A DNA stretch of 64,000 bases from Imperialibacter sp964351395 (GCA_964351395.1 CAYGOF010000008.1:212519-276518); one strand, 5' to 3'; counted from the first letter of the stretch, positions 46,249 through 54,420 are shown. Notes: a model not told the origin generated them from the sequence alone. A program made the numbers and translations.

Positions 46249-46275
46249 AGTTGTTCAAGTGGTGAGTATTGTGGC

Positions 46276-46432
46276 TAACGCCTCGGTAAAATGAGTGTGG
46301 GAGTTTTATGCAGCTCCGCTTCCACTACATCTTAGCCACGCCGATGATAAATTTAACTTTTGTGGCGGACAATCCAAGCCAAACGACCTATCTTAACCGC
46401 TGAAGCCCACATTCATTTTTACCGCTGTGTTA
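46276..46432 (-). repeat. attC-like palindrome, long type, 157 bp
   Basis: Left arm TAACGCCTCGGTAAAATGAG then TGTGGG; right arm on the minus strand TAACACAGCGGTAAAAATGA then ATGTGGG. TAAC/GTTA, spacer GCCT opposite ACAG, then CGGTAAAA paired. The inner module CTTAGCCACGCC ... TTTGTGGCGGACAATCC folds as GCCAC/GTGGC, and GGAG...CTCC forms a second hairpin. Best example of the long type. Confidence 0.8.
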
Positions 46433-46435
46433 TGT

Positions 46436-46975
46436 TCATTTCTCTTGTCCTTCCGCAGTTCCTATGTCCAGCCGGCCAAAGTAGGCCTGTTTTAGCTGAT
46501 CGAGTCGTTCCCTCGTCAAAAGAATGTGTTTAATTGAAAGATCAGTTTTTAGCATCTCTAAGAATAGAAGTTCCTCCGAACTCATATCCTCATCAGCGTT
46601 AGAATGATAGTCGATTGCATAGTCTAGATCGTAGACTATTTGTTCAAGTGCAAACCATCCTACGTGATAACCAAGCGAAAGAAATTCTTGAAAGTCCTCG
46701 GCAATAATAACGTTGTTAACGTCTGACATCGGCACTGTCATGACTATTGGGCCTGGCGTCCCTCTGTTGTTGAGTCCGTCTACGAACCCGAAATGTACCC
46801 CGTCACCGCCAGTGGCCGCAAATGTCTTGGAGTTCTTGGGAGTACAGAAGTAGCCAAAGTGCTCCATCGGTCGGATAGGATCAAGGCCGCAGTAGTCAAC
46901 ATGCTTGTATGCGTTCTTCCCCCATTTGTGCCGTATTAGGTCGTCGACCCTCCAGAAGTCCTCTATTTCCACCAT
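46436..46975 (-). CDS. hypothetical protein, SUKH/SMI1-like features
   Basis: 179 aa from the ATG at 46975 (frame open to 47026). Conserved-looking core: G-V-H-F-G-F-V, P-I-V-M-T-V-P-M, N-N-V-I-I-A-E-D-F-Q-E-F-L-S-L-G-Y, as in SMI1/KNR4-like immunity or regulatory proteins. No cysteine or catalytic motif stands out. The stop lies 4 bases from the attC-like core. The assignment is tentative. Confidence 0.6.
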   Translation of the reverse strand: MVEIEDFWRVDDLIRHKWGKNAYKHVDYCGLDPIRPMEHFGYFCTPKNSKTFAATGGDGVHFGFVDGLNNRGTPGPIVMTVPMSDVNNVIIAEDFQEFLSLGYHVGWFALEQIVYDLDYAIDYHSNADEDMSSEELLFLEMLKTDLSIKHILLTRERLDQLKQAYFGRLDIGTAEGQEK

Positions 46976-47026
46976 GCAGTCTCTTGAATATAACAATAGT
47001 GTAAACCAAGAGTTTGGTTTGTACAC

Positions 47027-47558
47027 CTTATGTTTCCCTTGAATATCGGGTATTTATTTCGATAAATATTACAAAAGAGTTGCTTTTGGAGTCAAAAAAT
47101 GGACTCAGTCATAAAAGCCGGCCGCGAGTAGTATTCATGAAAGTGTTGGTCGCGCAGACATTGCGTGAGGTAGAGCGTCGAAAAGCCAGTGCATTCTTTA
47201 GGTTAATCGCTGTAAGGTTCACTGGATCGGCTGTAGGACAGATTGGCCAGCTCCGCTCACAGCCAGCCAAACTCATGCCGATTCCTATAGCTATCTTGAG
47301 CGGGAGGCGTCCCTTCGGTGATGGCATTATGCCAGACAAAGAACACTGCCAGGTCTGGGCGGGGATGCCGGACGGCGGATCGAAATTACGACCGTCGTGG
47401 AGGCCTCAGTAGACCAGAATAAGCTGTAAGCTTTGCAAGAACAACAGACAGGGCTGCACGGCACGAGTAGCTTCTGTGAAACTTGCAGGAGGGCGTCTAA
47501 TGAAGTGGCGTGTTTGCTGGTCACTATTTGCCAAACCGGGGAGCGTGGGCTTTAGCGA
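47027..47558. other. 532-base gene-poor region with GC-rich tract
   Basis: From about 47115 to 47550 the sequence is visibly richer in G and C than its neighbours and has many short complementary blocks (GGCGTCCCTTCGG near 47307). Open frames exist on both strands (47014-47412 plus; 47109-47339 and 47327-47524 minus), but none has a ribosome site, signal or family motif I know. It may be a foreign insertion or a structured RNA. Confidence 0.4.
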
Positions 47559-48488
47559 TTATTTGTTCGTTCCAAATTCAAGTTGTCGCTGATATTCTTC
47601 GTTATCAAATTGACCTTTGGATTCCTGGATCAACCCGTCTTCATTGAAAGTCCATTCTTCAAATCCACTTATTTTAACCTTATTACCTGTTCCATTTGGT
47701 ACATCATTCGTTCCTGTCAATGTCCAATAGAAGCGTGTTTTACCCGACTGACTACTGAGACTATCCATAAAAACCATCATATCAGGAAAAGTCTCCATAA
47801 AGCCTCTGGCAACATTGGCAATTGCGTTGGTTCCTTTTGCCGGCTCTCCATTATTAACCATTAATGAGCCATCTTCAGCGAAAAAAGAAGATACAAACTC
47901 CGGTCGTTTGCTGCACCAAGCCTGGGCGTAACCCCGGGCAAAAATGCTTAAGTCAAATTTTCTTTTTTCTTCTGGTTGTTCATGCGCCGTCCAGCCGATG
48001 CTTAGTAGCTTCCATTGACTATCTTCCTTGATGAGAATCATGTGGTTAACTTCTCTTAAGCCGGGAATACCGAAGCGATTCACCACCGCATCTGCTCTTA
48101 CCAGAGCCATATGTTCTTCAGTAACTATGATATCATAGTCGCTGACTATTTCAATATAGGGAATCGGCTCTCTCGACTTGATGCTTTCGATGTATTCATT
48201 CATAGTCACTTCCGTGTTTTTCCAGACACCATCTTTCATCATTGTATATCCGATCACAGCCTTGTCGGAGCTTAGATTGTCCAGTTCCTCTATGTCATAA
48301 TTACCAGCTGCCCTCAATATGTTTTCGACCGTCGTTTTTATTTCATCTTCTGCAAATGATGCGGAATCTATCGTGCTGGAGGTTATATCTTCACTTATCG
48401 CCGCTTTATCCTGATTGAATTGACAACTCGCCATCAGTAGGAAAATTAGCAAAGTTGGTAAGACTTGATTGCTTGAATATCTGTTCAT
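47559..48488 (-). CDS. tandem NTF2/SnoaL-like lipoprotein
   Basis: 309 aa. Lipobox M-A-S-C near residue 22. Two NTF2-like domains: about 45-170 (ending W-K-L-L-S-I-G-W-T-A-H) and about 180-300 (W-C-S-K-R-P-E-F-V-S-S-F-F-A-E-D-G-S then G-F-E-E-W-T-F-N-E-D-G-L-I). Role unknown; such domains often bind small molecules. Leftward, with an attC-like element 22 bases upstream of its start. Confidence 0.8.
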   Translation of the reverse strand: MNRYSSNQVLPTLLIFLLMASCQFNQDKAAISEDITSSTIDSASFAEDEIKTTVENILRAAGNYDIEELDNLSSDKAVIGYTMMKDGVWKNTEVTMNEYIESIKSREPIPYIEIVSDYDIIVTEEHMALVRADAVVNRFGIPGLREVNHMILIKEDSQWKLLSIGWTAHEQPEEKRKFDLSIFARGYAQAWCSKRPEFVSSFFAEDGSLMVNNGEPAKGTNAIANVARGFMETFPDMMVFMDSLSSQSGKTRFYWTLTGTNDVPNGTGNKVKISGFEEWTFNEDGLIQESKGQFDNEEYQRQLEFGTNK

Positions 48489-48510
48489 TGTTGGTTGTAT
48501 TTATCGGTGT

Positions 48511-48635
48511 TAACGGTAAGCATATGAAAAGCAGGCGATTTTGAAACACTAGTCTTTCGGATTATCACAACTTTTCATACGAGCGAAAAGTCGTCATTTT
48601 ACTGATTTTTTGCTTATTTTCTATCTACTTTGTTA
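48511..48635 (-). repeat. attC-like palindrome, 125 bp
   Basis: Left arm TAACGGTAAGCATATGAAAA; right arm on the minus strand TAACAAAGTAGATAGAAAAT. Core TAAC/GTTA; pairing beyond the spacer is weaker than in other copies. Inner CTTTTCATA/CGAGCGAAAAGT blocks give further stems. GTTA at 48632-48635 contains the TAA stop of the gene to the right. Confidence 0.6.
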
Positions 48636-49220
48636 GCCAATGGCTTTATCTATTTGGTTGTAAAATAATGTCAACCAGACGAAACTACCTAAGTACATTA
48701 TTCTTTGTACAACTCCTACGTTAACATCCATAATTCCAAACAACGCTGAAAGTCCAACTACAAAAGCGAAAGTCGAAAAGTGAATGATTTTCAGATGCTG
48801 ATTTGTTTCTGAAAAGCCGTGAATCAGCAGTCCAATTGAGAATGCAATTCCAGCAACTTGAGCGGCAAATGAATGAATATTCGATTCCGTTACAGAATAC
48901 TCTATACCCTCTTCAAATGGTTTTGTTGAATAAAGCCCGGAAACCAAAATGGATAATCCGTAAATCAGGATAGGTAGTTCAGAAAGAAAATTGCCGTTTC
49001 CATTCAATAGCTTTTTCACTATTCCGATTGCCAAAATTCCACCGAACAGAACAAAGCCGACCTTCATTATCCAACGAAATTGGTAATGCTGTGAAGCAAG
49101 TTCACTTATGGTATTGGTTCGCCATTCGTATGTACTTGTCGCGAAGAAGTGAGCAACTGCTATAAGTCCAACAAAAAGCCCTACACTGGTCCAATTATAT
49201 TTTGTTAGCAGGCCTTTCAT
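48633..49220 (-). CDS. DUF998 membrane protein
   Basis: 195 aa from the ATG at 49220, which places the first helix (W-T-S-V-G-L-F-V-G-L-I-A-V) at residues 8-22; the longer frame upstream is not coding. Six helices, with T-I-S-E-L-A-S-Q-H-Y near 37-46 and N-I-H-S-F-A-A-Q-V-A-G in the middle, as in DUF998. The stop TAA lies inside the attC-like core. The next gene is 22 bases upstream on the same strand. Confidence 0.78.
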   Translation of the reverse strand: MKGLLTKYNWTSVGLFVGLIAVAHFFATSTYEWRTNTISELASQHYQFRWIMKVGFVLFGGILAIGIVKKLLNGNGNFLSELPILIYGLSILVSGLYSTKPFEEGIEYSVTESNIHSFAAQVAGIAFSIGLLIHGFSETNQHLKIIHFSTFAFVVGLSALFGIMDVNVGVVQRIMYLGSFVWLTLFYNQIDKAIG

Positions 49221-49242
49221 TTTAGATGTCCGATAATTGGGT

Positions 49243-49638
49243 TCATTTTGACCTGTTCGCCATTTTCGTGATGATGAATACAGCCCCAAATGCCTCCAGG
49301 ATGCTTAACGGAATGGCAAATGGTAGTATTCCAAATGGCAATACGTTCATATTGCCCGTTACAAGCCACATGAGCACGAAACCAACGAACCAAGACAAGA
49401 ATGTGGTTTGAATCAATGAAAATTTTTGAGAGATAATATAAATGCCAATGGCAAAGCACAAAGACCAAATTCCCCAAACGGCTCCATTGACGGGTTCTGA
49501 CGGAAAAATCAAGCCCATACCTTCATAATGATCTGTCCAATACGATTTAAGGAGAAATTCGTTTCTAACAAATTCTGAAACGCTTATCCAAACGGTAGCC
49601 AAAAAAATGGGTAGAATTGTTTCTTTCAGAGCTTTCAT
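49243..49638 (-). CDS. hypothetical four-helix membrane protein
   Basis: 131 aa from the ATG at 49638. Helices at about 7-24, 50-68, 74-94 and 103-123. A-V-W-G-I-W-S-L-C and L-P-F-G-I-L-P-F-A-I-P-L-S-I-L-E-A-F-G are reminiscent of small DUF families found in Bacteroidota membranes, but I cannot name one. It precedes the DUF998 gene with a 22-base gap, so both probably share a transcript. Confidence 0.7.
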   Translation of the reverse strand: MKALKETILPIFLATVWISVSEFVRNEFLLKSYWTDHYEGMGLIFPSEPVNGAVWGIWSLCFAIGIYIISQKFSLIQTTFLSWFVGFVLMWLVTGNMNVLPFGILPFAIPLSILEAFGAVFIITKMANRSK

Positions 49639-49676
49639 AGTTTGAGAATACAATTTTTAAGGTAAGTATTTTGCTA

Positions 49677-49725
49677 AAAATAATGTGCGTTCAAAAGTTT
49701 TTACATTCTGAAAGCACATTATTTT
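49677..49725 (-). terminator. terminator of the porin-like gene at 49776
   Basis: A perfect 12-bp inverted repeat (AAAATAATGTGC at 49677-49688, GCACATTATTTT at 49714-49725) with a 25-base loop. Read leftward, it is followed by TTTTAGC, so it ends the transcript of the gene upstream. It has no YAAC/GTTR ends. Confidence 0.7.
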
Positions 49726-49775
49726 GTTTATGAAAGAGGCAAGCATTTTGAGATCACAATGTTCACGCAAAAAAG

Positions 49776-50393
49776 TTACTTCCCAAATGTATAGCCCAAA
49801 TGTAACGTAACAAATGGCGTAATCGGAGCAATGTCGTAGCTTACATTACCAATGGTGTTATTTCCAGAAATTTTGGACGTATACCCCAACCCAAACCATG
49901 GTTTGAAATAAACCGGAATGCTAAATGGTTGCCAGTTGTAACCTATGGATGGCATTATCAACAGATTGCTGTATGTGCTATTTTTGCTGGCAATCGAGCT
50001 GTTTGAGTTTTTATAGTTCTGCACCCCTGCTTGCAGACCTCCAAACCAGCCTTTATTGGCTTCCTTAAAATAGTACTCGCCAAACAGAGAATAAGCGCTA
50101 TTGATTCGCACATTCCAACCTAGATCTTTGTTTTCGGCATTCATGTCGATGAGAAAGTTTGGCATATTCATACCGTAGGTTCCTGCTCCAATCAACAGGT
50201 GCTGACTGTTCTTTGGTTTAATTCTAATATGAAAAGCATAGCCGCCAAATGCAAAGGTGGAAGGGTCAGTCTCAACGGAGATTGTTGTCTTTTTCTCAGC
50301 AGTATTGGTTTGCTCCTGGGCATGAATTGTTGAAATTGAAAGAGAAGTAAAAGCCAGAATTGACAGTGTAATTGATTTCATTTTTGTTTTCAT
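49776..50393 (-). CDS. hypothetical outer membrane beta-barrel protein
   Basis: 205 aa. Signal peptide with cleavage after I-H-A-Q near residue 26 (M5 is an alternative start). The mature part has alternating strands (F-A-F-G-G-Y-A-F-H-I-R-I, Y-S-L-F-G-E-Y-Y-F) and ends L-H-L-G-Y-T-F, typical of a barrel C-terminus. The Rrf2-type gene lies 108 bases upstream in the same direction and may control it. Confidence 0.75.
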   Translation of the reverse strand: MKTKMKSITLSILAFTSLSISTIHAQEQTNTAEKKTTISVETDPSTFAFGGYAFHIRIKPKNSQHLLIGAGTYGMNMPNFLIDMNAENKDLGWNVRINSAYSLFGEYYFKEANKGWFGGLQAGVQNYKNSNSSIASKNSTYSNLLIMPSIGYNWQPFSIPVYFKPWFGLGYTSKISGNNTIGNVSYDIAPITPFVTLHLGYTFGK

Positions 50394-50501
50394 GATAATT
50401 GTTTTTAATAGTCTATAAAGTGTATCCTAAATGCTGATAGACGATGGGTGTATAAATAATTAAACATAATATAACGATTAGTTAGTTTTGGAAAAAAAAA
50501 T

Positions 50502-50924
50502 TTAGTTTGCGTCCAAAATGTCTTTCAAGGTAGTTTTAGTCAAGGTCTTTTTCAGGTCATTCTCCGCATCGTTCAATGCATTGGTCAGTGCCTTTTTGAG
50601 ATCATCTGGTCTCTTGCTCTTCACATTTAATTCAAAACTGGTCTGAAAAAGAGGCTTTTTGTTTTCGATAGCAGAAAGAATATCAAGCAAAGTGATTTGA
50701 TCTGGATTTTTTGCGAAACGCACGCCTCCGTTTATTCCTTCTTTAGACTCTAATATACCCGCTCGTATTAAGTTGTTGAAGATGACCGAAAGGGTAGGCT
50801 TTGGAATGTCCAGCAGTTCCGAAATTACCTTGGTAGAAATGTACTGCATTTCTCCTCTTCTGATTTTGTCAGAAATAAAAGCTAGCACCAGAATGGATTT
50901 CGAATAGGAGAGCGAGTAAGCCAT
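50502..50924 (-). CDS. Rrf2-family transcriptional regulator
   Basis: 140 aa from the ATG at 50924 (M-A-Y-S-L-S-Y-S-K-S-I-L-V-L), the normal family start. Winged helix: I-S-T-K-V-I-S-E-L-L-D-I-P-K-P-T-L-S-V-I-F, then G-G-V-R-F-A-K. The three cysteines that hold Fe-S in IscR/NsrR are absent, so it does not sense through a cluster. A good promoter and a palindromic site precede it. Confidence 0.85.
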   Translation of the reverse strand: MAYSLSYSKSILVLAFISDKIRRGEMQYISTKVISELLDIPKPTLSVIFNNLIRAGILESKEGINGGVRFAKNPDQITLLDILSAIENKKPLFQTSFELNVKSKRPDDLKKALTNALNDAENDLKKTLTKTTLKDILDAN

Positions 50925-50932
50925 AACTACAT

Positions 50933-50980
50933 ATACGTTATATTTAGTATGCAAATATAGAGCAGTTTTGTATACTTCAA
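50933..50980 (-). promoter_or_regulatory. Bacteroidota-type promoter and operator before the Rrf2 gene
   Basis: Read leftward, TTG (complement of 50978-50980), 18 bases, then TATATTTG (complement of 50952-50959), an exact match to the -33/-7 consensus TTG / TAnnTTTG. ACATATACGTTATATTTAGT overlaps the expected start site and is partly palindromic, a likely autoregulatory site. Confidence 0.7.
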
Positions 50981-51135
50981 AATTTTATTCAAAACTATTT
51001 TAGAAAAGCCGCGCTAAGAGATCAACACTGGAAGATCAACTACAAAAAAACCTTTCCAACAGGTTTATGCTCCAGGTCTTGTGTTGATGATCGTGCCATC
51101 CATTTACCGACTTTCTGATTAAACCTGGGTTTGGG

Positions 51136-51837
51136 TTAGCTGGGTTTATTCATCAGGTAAAGCGAACCTATGATGACTAAGTCTTGTAAAAAATGAATCA
51201 ACCATGCCCAAAAGAAACCCTGCGTTTCAAAAATGGATTTGGCCAATATAAAGCCAAGTAATCCTGCAAGCACTATCCCAACTATTCCACTTGGCATTCC
51301 GCTTATGTGGGCAAGTCCAAAAATCAATGCAGATATTAGGAAAATAGTTGTTGGTGAAATGAGTCCCTGCAGAGGAGAAACAAGCCCTATTCGATAAATC
51401 ATTTCTTCACCAAAGGAATTTGTAAATGAAAAAAGCAGTATCCAAAAAATTCCATTTTGCAAAATGGACCAATCAACGTCAGCCTTCTTTAGCTGGAAAT
51501 ACATGAATATGGCAGTCACCCCTGTTATTACTACGCAAAGCGATAGTCCTGTTTTGAGCCAGCTATCCCCTTGCTTGATTCCAAATAATTTAAGCTCGTC
51601 TCCTGGAATGGAAAGTTGCCCAAAAGTGAAGTAAGACAGAAAGTTTTCCTTGTTTAAAATGTAGGTCGTCAACAAAGAAACTCCTGTGATTAGGAGCAGG
51701 ATAATCTGATAATTGACTTGTCCATTCACAAATGAGTTTCCCGATACTTGCAGCCCAATTTTTTTGGAGAGGGCTCCTGCAAACAGCAGGGCTGCGGTGT
51801 AAACTACGGTCAACAAAATAGGTGTGGCGATTTTCAT
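51136..51837 (-). CDS. CPBP-family intramembrane metalloprotease
   Basis: 233 aa from the ATG at 51837. Six or so helices; the catalytic motifs of CPBP (Rce1-like) proteases are present: E-E-M-I-Y-R, then F-G-L-A-H about 40 residues later, and W-L-I-H-F-L-Q-D near the end. These proteases cut prenylated or small membrane peptides; several protect against self-made peptide toxins. An attC-like element lies upstream of its start. Confidence 0.88.
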   Translation of the reverse strand: MKIATPILLTVVYTAALLFAGALSKKIGLQVSGNSFVNGQVNYQIILLLITGVSLLTTYILNKENFLSYFTFGQLSIPGDELKLFGIKQGDSWLKTGLSLCVVITGVTAIFMYFQLKKADVDWSILQNGIFWILLFSFTNSFGEEMIYRIGLVSPLQGLISPTTIFLISALIFGLAHISGMPSGIVGIVLAGLLGFILAKSIFETQGFFWAWLIHFLQDLVIIGSLYLMNKPS

Positions 51838-51979
51838 TGTTTTCGTTCGGTGTTGGTTAAGCAATATGGTTTACAGAAGTAATAGATGAGGGGTGGCAAA
51901 ATTGACATGGGTCAGTGTCGGGAAATGTAACTCTAATTTTTCGCCAAGTTAAATTGGTTTTGTTTCTTTTGCTTATGTC

Positions 51980-52047
51980 TAACACCTGGCTATGAACCGT
52001 GGTCGGGCCCTCGCGTTGGGTTGCTCAACCATGTTTCATAAACTTTG
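51980..52047 (-). repeat. short attC-like palindrome, 68 bp
   Basis: TAACACCTGGCTATGAACCG then TGGT on the left faces ACCATGTTTCATAAAC on the right. TAAC is intact at 51980-51983, but the right-hand core has lost its GTT. Placed between two leftward genes. Confidence 0.5.
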
Positions 52048-52353
52048 CTATTTGAATTTATTAAAATTTAAGAACCTATTTTGTAGATGGGAAATTTCAA
52101 TGGAGTCTTTACCATCAGTAATTAGGCCAGCAAAGGAGTCTATTCCTTCGAGTTCTACATATCTAAAGGTTTTTAGAGTTCGTAATGAGAATCTGCCTAG
52201 GTCAATGATGTGAAAGTTGTTATCGACTTCCTTATATCTTCTTTCCTCACCAAGTTCGAAGAAATCTGGTTCGACCAACATCATCCCAAATGTTAAAGCT
52301 ATCAGAATCGCAGCAAGGGGAATTAAAAGGTTCGTTCGTTTTGGTTCTCGCAT
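52048..52353 (-). CDS. hypothetical small membrane-anchored protein
   Basis: 101 aa from the ATG at 52353; the longer frame upstream crosses the attC-like element. One hydrophobic helix (L-L-I-P-L-A-A-I-L-I-A-L-T-F-G, about 9-26) is followed by a soluble domain. No family recognised. Single-gene cassette: attC-like elements lie on both sides. Confidence 0.6.
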   Translation of the reverse strand: MREPKRTNLLIPLAAILIALTFGMMLVEPDFFELGEERRYKEVDNNFHIIDLGRFSLRTLKTFRYVELEGIDSFAGLITDGKDSIEISHLQNRFLNFNKFK

Positions 52354-52369
52354 AGAAGATTCTTGCTGA

Positions 52370-52525
52370 TAACGCCTCGGTAAAATGAGTGTGGAAGCTT
52401 TATGCAGCTCCTTTTCCACTACATCTTAGCCACGCTGATTATAAAATTATACTTTGTGGCGGACATTCCAAGCCAACTGCACTCAACTAACCTGAACAGC
52501 CCCCATTCGCTATAGTCTTGTGTTA
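52370..52525 (-). repeat. attC-like palindrome, long type, 156 bp
   Basis: Left half TAACGCCTCGGTAAAATGAG then TGTGGAAG is nearly identical to 46276. The right arm on the minus strand, TAACACAAGACTATAGCGAA then TGGGGG, pairs less well, so one half may have been exchanged or has drifted. Inner TTAGCCACGC ... TTTGTGGCGGACATTCC is conserved. Confidence 0.72.
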
Positions 52526-52992
52526 TCAGCTTTTTTTCTGACTAGTTTACGATTGAAGTCAATTAATGAACGTGATGGTCTGAGTGAATCGATTATAACA
52601 ACATACATTCCATCTTTATCAGTAGGCTTGCTAAAGCTATTGTTAAAAAAATATTCCGTCGACCCGGAAGATTCGTAAGGCGTCCCCAGATATTCATAGG
52701 TGTAAAGTATCTTGTATTTCTTACCGTTCCATTCCCGACCCTTGGTTGTTCCAACGACTTCTTTGTAGTTCGATTTCATTCGATAAAAGGGGACGGTGTC
52801 TGTGAAAGCTATGGAAACGCCAAAACATAGGAAGACAGCAATTCCGATGTTGCTTCCAGAAATAGCTTTAGCGTTTCCATTTTTTTTCCAATGCTGACCT
52901 CTAAAATACAAGAAGACAGCGACTAAAATGGTAACAATGATTCCAACATAGGATTCGTTAATTTCTGATATAATTAGATATTCAGATTTCAT
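52510..52992 (-). CDS. DUF3592-like membrane protein
   Basis: 160 aa. Two helices at about 14-31 and 45-66, then a DUF3592-like beta domain: V-V-G-T-T-K-G then Y-K-I-L-Y-T-Y-E-Y-L-G-T-P-Y-E-S-S-G-S. The last five residues (D-N-T-R-L) and the TAG stop are encoded inside the attC-like element, unlike most neighbours whose stop is at the core. Single-gene cassette. Confidence 0.75.
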   Translation of the reverse strand: MKSEYLIISEINESYVGIIVTILVAVFLYFRGQHWKKNGNAKAISGSNIGIAVFLCFGVSIAFTDTVPFYRMKSNYKEVVGTTKGREWNGKKYKILYTYEYLGTPYESSGSTEYFFNNSFSKPTDKDGMYVVIIDSLRPSRSLIDFNRKLVRKKADNTRL

Positions 52993-53202
52993 TGCTTTGG
53001 AAACATGCTAAAACACCAAATTAAAATGAAGGTATGCTACCATGAACAGATTAAGATTTGCTAAAACGTACTTCGCACCGCGGAATCCAAGTCGGCTGCT
53101 CAGCTCAAAAGGATATGGAATTATGAATTCATTTCTATCGTCTGCTCCGTTTGCTTTCTTGTCTGTATGCAGAAACTTTTTCGTCATCCAAGTAATAGCT
53201 GA

Positions 53203-53359
53203 TAACGTCTAGCAAAGCAACGTGGGGATTGTTAAGAGATTCCGCCGCCGTCCGTGCTTAGCCACGCCGATGAATAAAAATACACAAAGTGGCGGGGACT
53301 GCAATCCCCATTGCGATTTCCTTGCAGCTGAGGCCCCATGGTGTCTTAGGTTTGTGTTG
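53203..53359 (-). repeat. attC-like palindrome, 157 bp
   Basis: Left TAACGTCTAGCAAAGCAACG then TGGGG; right on the minus strand CAACACAAACCTAAGACACC then ATGGGG. TAAC faces GTTG. The inner module CTTAGCCACGCCGATGA ... AAAGTGGCGGGGACTGC is conserved. Arm pairing is moderate. Confidence 0.68.
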
Positions 53360-53423
53360 TGTGCCTTTTTTAGACTAAGGTTATTTTGATGATAAATTCA
53401 GGCATCAATGAAAGGCTTTGACT

Positions 53424-53966
53424 TTATTCAATTTTACCGAGGGCCTTCAATTCGCTCGCCTCAATGTCGTTATATTCCGATGTTCGAGTACAATGATTGG
53501 TCCAATAAGTGTTTTCTTTTTGAAATCCGTCATTTAGTTTGACTTTTTCCTTGAACATGAAGTCTAAGTAGCTTGTTGCTGTAGCGTAGATTATATATGA
53601 TTTCCCTATCTCAAATTTATAGCCACAAGAGGCACTGTACATTGCTGTGTAAATTGAAACGGTATCTTTAAGATTTGTCCCTTTGTATTTTTCCGTGACC
53701 TCAATTTCAATTTTCACAATGGAGCTCATCTCGAAAAGTTGAAGTTTTTGTTGATCGTCTTTAAGCAGGTTTTTAATCACTGAAACGCTGTCCTGATGAA
53801 CAGTCTGCGAGTAGGGAACTATCTCTTTCATTAAAACTCGACCGCTTATTACTGCACTGCTACCTTCAAATGAGGTCTCTACTGTCCCAGTGCCTCCACA
53901 CTTGCAGGCATAAGTCCTTCCAAAGAGTCCAAAGAGCAATATTGTTGTTAGTATTCCGGCTCTCAT
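53424..53966 (-). CDS. hypothetical secreted protein with TIMP/NTR-like pattern
   Basis: 180 aa. Signal peptide with cleavage at T-Y-A near residue 20, leaving mature C-K-C-G-G at the N-terminus. V-I-S-G-R-V, E-V-T-E-K-Y-K-G and S-C-G-Y-K-F-E-I-G-K-S-Y-I-I-Y-A resemble netrin/TIMP-like OB-fold proteins with disulfides to the N-terminal cysteines. Function unknown. It forms a two-gene cassette with the next gene (10 bases apart). Confidence 0.65.
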   Translation of the reverse strand: MRAGILTTILLFGLFGRTYACKCGGTGTVETSFEGSSAVISGRVLMKEIVPYSQTVHQDSVSVIKNLLKDDQQKLQLFEMSSIVKIEIEVTEKYKGTNLKDTVSIYTAMYSASCGYKFEIGKSYIIYATATSYLDFMFKEKVKLNDGFQKENTYWTNHCTRTSEYNDIEASELKALGKIE

Positions 53967-53976
53967 ATTTCAGTGT

Positions 53977-54414
53977 CTACTTTACGTTAAGTTGGCTTGA
54001 GGTATTAGGCGGTGATTGGTCAACATGGTTGATAAGGACAACCTTGTTGAGTTCATGTAGCCCCAGAGAGCTAATCTTGCAAAACAGACGGCCAGAGTCC
54101 TCAAAAAAATGAAAGGTAAGCTTCTCAATAGTCGGATCAAGTCGGTAGTAGGCAAGTTCCTGGAAAGTCATGTCATCTCCATAATTGATGAACAAAGTAT
54201 AAATACCAGCCTTTTGGGGGAAGTTCTTCAGTTCGGGTCGGCCGCTGTCATATATCTGGTAAATTGTCGTATGAAAACCAAGTTCTGAGAAATCGATACT
54301 CAGTTTGGTAGTGTCAATCGGTTGATCGGCCGTTACCACTAGCTCAATTTTTTGATGATGTGCTGACAAATTCAGTAGTTCAGAATAAGTAAGAAAGTCA
54401 GTGTCGTGGCACAT
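53977..54414 (-). CDS. hypothetical protein
   Basis: 145 aa from the ATG at 54414, only 6 bases beyond the attC-like core (54421). It starts M-C-H-D-T-D-F and has no signal peptide. Mixed beta/alpha composition (I-E-L-V-V-T-A-D, Y-T-L-F-I-N-Y-G-D-D). No family recognised. The 10-base gap to the next gene suggests co-translation. Confidence 0.6.
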   Translation of the reverse strand: MCHDTDFLTYSELLNLSAHHQKIELVVTADQPIDTTKLSIDFSELGFHTTIYQIYDSGRPELKNFPQKAGIYTLFINYGDDMTFQELAYYRLDPTIEKLTFHFFEDSGRLFCKISSLGLHELNKVVLINHVDQSPPNTSSQLNVK

Positions 54415-54420
54415 GGCACA

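Noticed and set aside
47014..47524. Several frames of 65-132 codons in the GC-rich tract
   Set aside because: Overlapping frames on both strands are expected from the high GC content; none has a motif or start context.
49677..49725. Perfect inverted repeat as another attC-like site
   Set aside because: No YAAC/GTTR ends and no spacer bulge; it fits a terminator followed by T residues in the leftward direction.
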